Shown here one piece after another: positions 62,269 to 64,000 of a stretch of 64,000 bases of DNA; the stretch's first letter is position 1; each line of letters starts with the position of its first letter. The notes under the pieces are model-generated. The model was not told where the DNA came from and did not search any database. It worked only from the letters and a program-made list of their open reading frames with translations. The DNA is taken from assembly GCA_023389035.1 (NCBI GenBank), contig JAEWFC010000030.1, positions 248,001 through 312,000 on the forward strand. Reading direction: 5' to 3'. The position numbers were made by a program, and so were the translations under genes. This DNA comes from Acidobacteriota bacterium. Its GTDB lineage: Bacteria > Acidobacteriota > Blastocatellia > Pyrinomonadales > Pyrinomonadaceae.

Positions 62269-62399
62269 AACAACGGATTTACGCAGATTTTCACAGAGAG
62301 AACGATAAGCACTGTTGTCCATTCGGCAGGTCGCCCAAGTTCTTTTCCGTCCTACAATCATAAAATATAATCCGCGGCCATCCGCGTAAATCCGTTGTT
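62269..62399. mobile_element. Terminal-inverted-repeat element 2 (131 bp, non-coding)
   Basis: Ends at 62269-62297 and 62371-62399 are inverted copies; the outer 16 bases (AACAACGGATTTACGC) are identical and the inner part is degenerate. It shares its ends with element 1 and lies 12 bases beyond the epimerase stop codon. With element 1 and the pseudogene it accounts for the 491-base gap without an intact gene. The transcript of the epimerase must read through or end here. Confidence 0.8.
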
Positions 62400-62411
62400 G
62401 AAATGGCTCCG

Positions 62412-63536
62412 TTACTTCACTAAACTATGTGCCGCGAGTTCCGCGGTCGCCGCCTGCACTCGGTCGTCAGCTTCCTGTCCGGCGACCCAAGCCAGCAACT
62501 CCTCAAGCCCCGATTCGAGCGTTACCTTTGGATCATATCCTAAGAGCTCGCGGATCTTTGTAATATCCGAAACACAGTGTCTAATGTCGCCCTCGCGGTA
62601 TTTTCCGACCACCTCGGGTTCTATATCCTTACCCAAGCCTTTCGCGATCATCCGTGCGATGTCGCTTACCGAAGTCGCACGGCCCGTACCGACGTTCATT
62701 GACTGGTAATCGCCTTTATCAGTTTCAAGCGTCAGCAGGTTCGCCTGCACGATATCAGAGACATGCACAAAATCACGCGACTGCAGCCCGTCCTCAAAAA
62801 CCATCGGAGCCTGGTCGTTCATCAGCCGGGATGAAAATATCGCACAAACCCCGGTATAAGGGTTAGAAAGCGCCTGCCTCGTGCCGTAAATATTAAAATA
62901 TCTGAGGGCCACAGTGGGTATTTTGTAAGCCCTGCCGATCGCCAACCCGTATTGCTCCTGCGTCAGTTTTGTCGCGGCATAAATAGTTGTCGGAAACAGA
63001 GGCTTGTCTTCGCTTGTTCCGACGGGCCGCAAAGTGCCGCCGCAATCCGTACAGATAAACTCCCACTGCTGAAGCTTCAGCTGCTCGTCGGAGCGAAGCG
63101 ATGGATCAGATCGCTTTTCGCAGGTGTCGCAGTACCTGGTTCCTTCTCCATAAATGGTGTTTGACGAGGTCATCACCAATTTCTTGAACTGTCCGCGACG
63201 CTTGACCATCTCCTCAAGCAAGACCGCTGTGCCCAGGTCGTTTGCCCGAACATAACGCACGATCTCGTACATCGATTGGGTAACCCCGACCTCCGCCGCC
63301 TCGTGGTAAACGACCTCGATCCCGTCAAGAGCCTTTGCGAGAGCATCAGCATCGCAAACATCTGCGTGAATGAACTCCGCGTCCTTACTCAAATGCTCCG
63401 GCATCTTTCCGCCATGCACCTGCTCGACCAGCGAATCCAATATCCGCACCCGATGCCCACGCTCAACTAACGCATCAACAAGATGCGACCCAACAAACCC
63501 CGCGCCGCCGGTTACTAAAACTGAAAGAGGTTTCAT
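62412..63536 (-). CDS. NAD-dependent sugar epimerase/dehydratase with an internal zinc ribbon
   Basis: Extended short-chain dehydrogenase of 374 residues, probably interconverting a UDP-sugar for the glycan. The NAD site is VTGGAGFVGSHLVD at 8-21. The catalytic Ser in MTSSNTIYG near 124 and Tyr186/Lys190 in YAATK are in place, followed by LRYFNIYGTRQ near 213. Between the catalytic serine and tyrosine there is an insertion of about 45 residues with two CxxC pairs (Cys136/139 and Cys162/165), a typical zinc ribbon. Standard GalE-type enzymes lack it. It is the most upstream gene of the locus on this strand. Confidence 0.9.
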   Translation of the reverse strand: MKPLSVLVTGGAGFVGSHLVDALVERGHRVRILDSLVEQVHGGKMPEHLSKDAEFIHADVCDADALAKALDGIEVVYHEAAEVGVTQSMYEIVRYVRANDLGTAVLLEEMVKRRGQFKKLVMTSSNTIYGEGTRYCDTCEKRSDPSLRSDEQLKLQQWEFICTDCGGTLRPVGTSEDKPLFPTTIYAATKLTQEQYGLAIGRAYKIPTVALRYFNIYGTRQALSNPYTGVCAIFSSRLMNDQAPMVFEDGLQSRDFVHVSDIVQANLLTLETDKGDYQSMNVGTGRATSVSDIARMIAKGLGKDIEPEVVGKYREGDIRHCVSDITKIRELLGYDPKVTLESGLEELLAWVAGQEADDRVQAATAELAAHSLVK

Positions 63537-63700
63537 TGCTGTTGATAATCCAGTCCGCAGTCCAGCGAACTTTTCGAAGACATAGCACTATGAATTCGCA
63601 AACGGTAAGTATATCAAACCCGGAAACGTTTCGAAGTCGGTCAGCGAGATGGGAGCCCGAAATTAGCACAATCGGTAATAGAACACATCTGTCGAATTAG

Positions 63701-64000
63701 CTACTCACGCCCTAATTCCCAACCGAACGCTCGAGAGACGGTCCAAAAACACGTCCATATGACCATGTAGTAAACGCATACGATCAGGGGTAAAATCGAA
63801 CGTGACTGTATAGCAAACACAATCGAAAGCGGGAGACTAGCCAAATAAAACGCGAATTTCTGACCGACGCCGTCATGTACCGGCGACGTTGACTTGTTTT
63901 TCACGTAAACAGTGGTTCGATACAGGGAATTGTTGATCAAAACCGCCGGTAACAACACTACCAGAACATTAGGATCGATTACCAAAATGATTGGTGCCAG
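63701..64000 (-). CDS. Membrane protein, 5' end outside the window
   Basis: The minus-strand frame is open from the window edge to a stop at 63701, so the true start is probably beyond base 64000. About 100 residues are visible, with three hydrophobic segments (VLVVLLPAVLI, FAFYLASLPLSIVFAI, ILPLIVCVYYMVIWTCFWTV). It is not recognised. The DNA is AT-richer than the polysaccharide genes. The gap 63537-63700 holds only the presumed promoter of the epimerase gene. Confidence 0.55.
   Translation of the reverse strand: MAPIILVIDPNVLVVLLPAVLINNSLYRTTVYVKNKSTSPVHDGVGQKFAFYLASLPLSIVFAIQSRSILPLIVCVYYMVIWTCFWTVSRAFGWELGRE

Overview
The window is gene-dense chromosomal DNA with moderately high GC, from a Gram-negative-type bacterium. 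TonB-family proteins, signal peptides, a Hsp20/ClpB/GrpE set and a large capsule/exopolysaccharide locus fit an environmental heterotroph. The gene mix (SUF operon with a DUF3703 gene, Rne/Rng with a long low-complexity insert, ClpA-like plus ClpB, DUF2490) and the short palindromic repeats placed in frame inside genes remind me most of Acidobacteriota, class Blastocatellia (Pyrinomonadaceae-like). That assignment is inference. I see no rRNA, tRNA, CRISPR array, integrase, transposase or phage module.

Layout. 1-4.2 kb: partial prmC, a polyprenyl-phosphate sugar transferase and, divergently, two glycosyltransferases. 4.2-6.5 kb: small membrane proteins and a GrdB-like protein. 6.5-20.7 kb, all on the minus strand: an expanded SUF iron-sulfur operon. 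Its order is rrf2, sufB, ridA, small membrane gene, phzF-like, mntA, hepT, sufC, DUF3703, GT39, sufD, sufS and then a terminator. After it come DUF2490, fhs, an AT-richer protease/FGE-domain gene and sufU. The AT-richer gene is bracketed by two copies of the last 46 bases of fhs, so it looks inserted between fhs and sufU. 20.9-25.4 kb: an M1 aminopeptidase carrying two palindromic, repeat-like in-frame segments, and a TonB-family protein. 25.5-30.8 kb: a six-gene nucleoside uptake and salvage operon (two ABC permeases, purine nucleoside phosphorylase, uridine kinase, cytidine deaminase, amidohydrolase). 31-37.5 kb: hsp20, clpB, grpE and a ClpA-like ATPase. 37.5-40.2 kb: two TonB-family proteins, a secreted protein and an array of nine 21-bp repeats. 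40.2-46.8 kb: RNase E/G, a proofreading family A DNA polymerase without the 5' nuclease domain, a zinc-ribbon coiled-coil protein and an orphan. 46.9-49.9 kb: a large secreted TPR protein. 49.9-63.5 kb, all on the minus strand: an exopolysaccharide locus. The last 300 bases hold a partial membrane protein gene.

How the genes work together. The polysaccharide genes at both ends could make one surface glycan: lipid-linked initiation (sugar transferase; WecA-PglF-like fusion), chain building (GT4, WecG), sugar nucleotide supply (nucleotidyltransferase, RmlC-like, epimerase), decoration (asparagine-synthase-like and carbamoyltransferase) and polymerisation/ligation (O-antigen ligase). The SUF genes would act as one transcript under a cysteine-bearing Rrf2 repressor.

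The most unusual sequence structures are: (i) the duplicated fhs 3' end around the protease/FGE gene; (ii) two terminal-inverted-repeat elements flanking a frameshifted GxxExxY-protein remnant at 61.9-62.4 kb; (iii) in-frame palindromes in the M1 aminopeptidase; (iv) the 21-bp array with dyad cores at 39.9-40.1 kb; and (v) a ClpA-like unfoldase lacking the pore-loop tyrosine in both rings.
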